A stretch of 16,685 nt of DNA from an uncultured Arenimonas sp. (GTDB lineage Bacteria > Pseudomonadota > Gammaproteobacteria > Xanthomonadales > Xanthomonadaceae). The notes beneath the pieces were generated by a model that was given only the letters and a program-made list of their open reading frames with translations, searched no databases and had not been told where the DNA came from. The stretch is taken from positions 1 to 16,685 of the forward strand of contig CAMLKR010000038.1 of the NCBI GenBank assembly GCA_946480565.1. The letters run 5' to 3'. Positions 15,799 to 16,685 of this stretch are shown here, one piece after another (positions within the stretch are counted from its first letter, which is position 1; the number at the start of each line of letters is the position of its first letter). A program made the translations under genes and the position numbers.

Positions 15799-15820
15799 GC
15801 CGCCGCCCGGAGGCGGCGGC
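15799..15820 (-). terminator. Intrinsic terminator between ogt and the mini-plug gene
   Basis: GCCGCCGCC (15799-15807) and GGCGGCGGC (15812-15820) form a perfect nine-base stem with a CGGA loop. On the minus strand TTCGTTTCC follows, a moderate U-rich tail, so it best serves the gene ending at 15842. It could also act on ogt transcripts, since the stem lies 37 bases past that stop, but there is no T-run on the plus strand. Confidence 0.65.
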
Positions 15821-15841
15821 GAAACGCATCGCGAGCGGGTC

Positions 15842-16165
15842 TCAGTGGCCGCGACTGATGTTGGCGCGCGGGCTGAGCTTGCGGACGGCGTCGGCGGTGT
15901 CGATGGCACCGGTGGCGTCGATGTCGGCGCGGCTGTAGGACTGGCCGGGCACGCCGACGCAGCCGTTGGCGTCGCGCCGCTTGAGCTTGGTGCCGGTCTC
16001 GCGCACGCAGCCGTTGTCGCGCACCGGCTTCGCGGTGTCGGCCGCGGTGACGACGGTGGTTTCTTCGGCGACGGCGACCGGCGCGGCTTCTTCGGCCGGC
16101 GCGGTCTGCGCCTGGACGGCGAATGCGGACAGGCCGAGCAGCAGGGTCAGGGCAAGACGTTTCAT
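15842..16165 (-). CDS. Small secreted protein resembling the start of a TonB-receptor plug domain
   Basis: The 107-residue product has a Sec signal (MKRLALTLLLGLSAFAVQAQ, cleavage near residue 20) and an acidic Ala/Val/Thr-rich linker to about residue 50. Its C-terminal half reads ETGTKLKRRD (56-65), QSYSRADIDATGAID (75-89) and TADAVRKLSP (90-99), ending NISRGH. That order, a TGxxxKRxD strand followed by SxxDIxxTGAxxxAxAxRxLxP, closely resembles the first part of TonB-dependent receptor plug domains, but the rest of the plug and the barrel are absent and two cysteines (C53, C69) flank the first strand. The comparison is from memory. Function is unknown. GGAGA precedes ATG 16165; an in-frame start at 16246 would put residues before the signal peptide and was rejected. 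Confidence 0.75.
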   Translation of the reverse strand: MKRLALTLLLGLSAFAVQAQTAPAEEAAPVAVAEETTVVTAADTAKPVRDNGCVRETGTKLKRRDANGCVGVPGQSYSRADIDATGAIDTADAVRKLSPRANISRGH

Positions 16166-16193
16166 GGCGGTCTCCGGCGGGGTGGGCCGGGCC

Positions 16194-16200
16194 AGTCTAG
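16194..16200 (-). promoter_or_regulatory. CTAGACT -10-like element upstream of the mini-plug gene
   Basis: On the minus strand CTAGACT lies 28 bases before ATG 16165, inside the 91-base gap after modB. No -35 hexamer is visible. It suggests the small gene is transcribed independently of modB. Confidence 0.3.
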
Positions 16201-16256
16201 TCCTGGCCCTGGCGCCGAAGTTGTACCGCGGCTGACCGGTTTCCATTCAGCAGGGC

Positions 16257-16685
16257 CTATTCGCTGGCCCGGCGATACGCCGAACGCCGCACCATCCATT
16301 CCGACGCCAGCAGGGCGCCTATGGCCAGGACGACCGAGACCAGGGCCAGGCGGGTGATGCCTGCTTCGCCGCCTGGCACCTGCATCAGGGAATGCATGGC
16401 CAGCGACAGCGTGCGCGTCTGGCCGGGGATGTTGGAGACGAAGGTGATGGTGGCGCCGAACTCTCCCAACGCCTTGGCGAAGGCCAGGGCCATGCCGGCG
16501 GCGACGCCCGGCACGCTCAGCGGCAGCACCACCTGGAAGAACGTGGCCCAGGGCCGCGCGCCCAGGCTCGCGGCCATCTCGTCGATTTCGCGCGGGATGG
16601 CCTCGATGGAAAGCCGGATCGCGCGCACGAACAGCGGGAAGGCCATCACCGCGGCGGCCAGCACCGCGCCGGTCCAGCGGAAGGC
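16257..16685 (-). CDS. modB: Molybdate ABC transporter permease ModB, C-terminal part (5' end cut by window edge)
   Basis: The 142 visible residues start AFRWTGAVLAAAVMAFPLFV and end RSAYRRASE. They contain several membrane segments and the ABC permease coupling loop IDEMAASLGARPWATFFQVV followed by LPLSVPGVAAG, then FAKALGEFGATITFVSNIPG, which is the strong ModB signature. The protein forms the inner-membrane channel for molybdate uptake with ModA (binding protein) and ModC (ATPase). About 80-90 N-terminal residues lie beyond base 16685. The next gene on this strand is the mini-plug gene with its own promoter element, so modC is not immediately downstream; it may lie elsewhere or upstream with modA. 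Confidence 0.9.
   Translation of the reverse strand, partial: AFRWTGAVLAAAVMAFPLFVRAIRLSIEAIPREIDEMAASLGARPWATFFQVVLPLSVPGVAAGMALAFAKALGEFGATITFVSNIPGQTRTLSLAMHSLMQVPGGEAGITRLALVSVVLAIGALLASEWMVRRSAYRRASE

Noticed and set aside
16166..16246. Upstream in-frame start (16246) for the mini-plug gene
   Set aside because: It would place 27 residues before a clear Sec signal peptide, and the ATG at 16165 has a good ribosome binding site.

Overview
The window is a very GC-rich chromosomal segment, by eye close to 70% G+C. It carries 20 protein-coding genes, two of them cut by the window edges. I see no rRNA, tRNA, insertion sequence, phage gene or CRISPR array. The gene set (YaeQ, a PilG/PilH-type receiver, a Tat-exported aldo/keto reductase, a GFA-family protein, HutU, an Ada-AlkA fusion with Ogt, ModB, and small secreted proteins) and the promoter and terminator style suggest a gammaproteobacterium of the Xanthomonadaceae/Lysobacteraceae (Lysobacter, Luteimonas or Thermomonas type). 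This placement rests on recognition, not on a search.

Layout. At 1-268 (-) lies the start of yaeQ, divergent from a receiver-domain protein (400-1002, +). Next on the + strand come an alpha/beta hydrolase with an uncharacterised C-terminal half (1103-2617), a small secreted protein (2752-3114), and a translationally coupled pair: Tat-signal aldo/keto reductase and a 12-TM carrier of the MFS/NTT type (3266-5487). The carrier converges on a GFA-family zinc protein (5484-5831, -), so that the two stop codons share one CTAG. Upstream of that protein on the - strand is a membrane fatty acid desaturase (5966-6991) with a TTG start. A 416-base gap without a convincing gene follows. It holds the desaturase promoter, a palindrome, and a strong + strand intrinsic terminator that no recognised gene uses.

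The middle part has an EamA exporter with a 75-residue conserved partner (8544 to 7408, -), divergent from a LysR regulator (8651-9544, +). Their shared upstream region carries a long inverted repeat. Next come an S4 RNA-binding protein (9598-9822) and an exported PQQ-type sugar dehydrogenase (9942-11192). This part ends with a GlsB/YeaQ membrane protein and a VOC protein on the - strand.

The right part has hutU standing alone (11998-13665, -), divergent from an alkylation-repair operon, ada-alkA fusion plus ogt (13801-15761, +). Together that pair supplies phosphotriester sensing, 3-alkylpurine glycosylase and O6-alkylguanine transfer. Last on the - strand are a small secreted protein resembling the start of a TonB-receptor plug domain, and the 3' part of modB.

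Most of this is ordinary chromosomal housekeeping and accessory metabolism. The parts most worth a second look are the orphan terminator and possible small RNA at 7100-7399, the inverted repeat between EamA and LysR, the mini-plug protein, and a recurrent CTAnnnT element upstream of seven genes.
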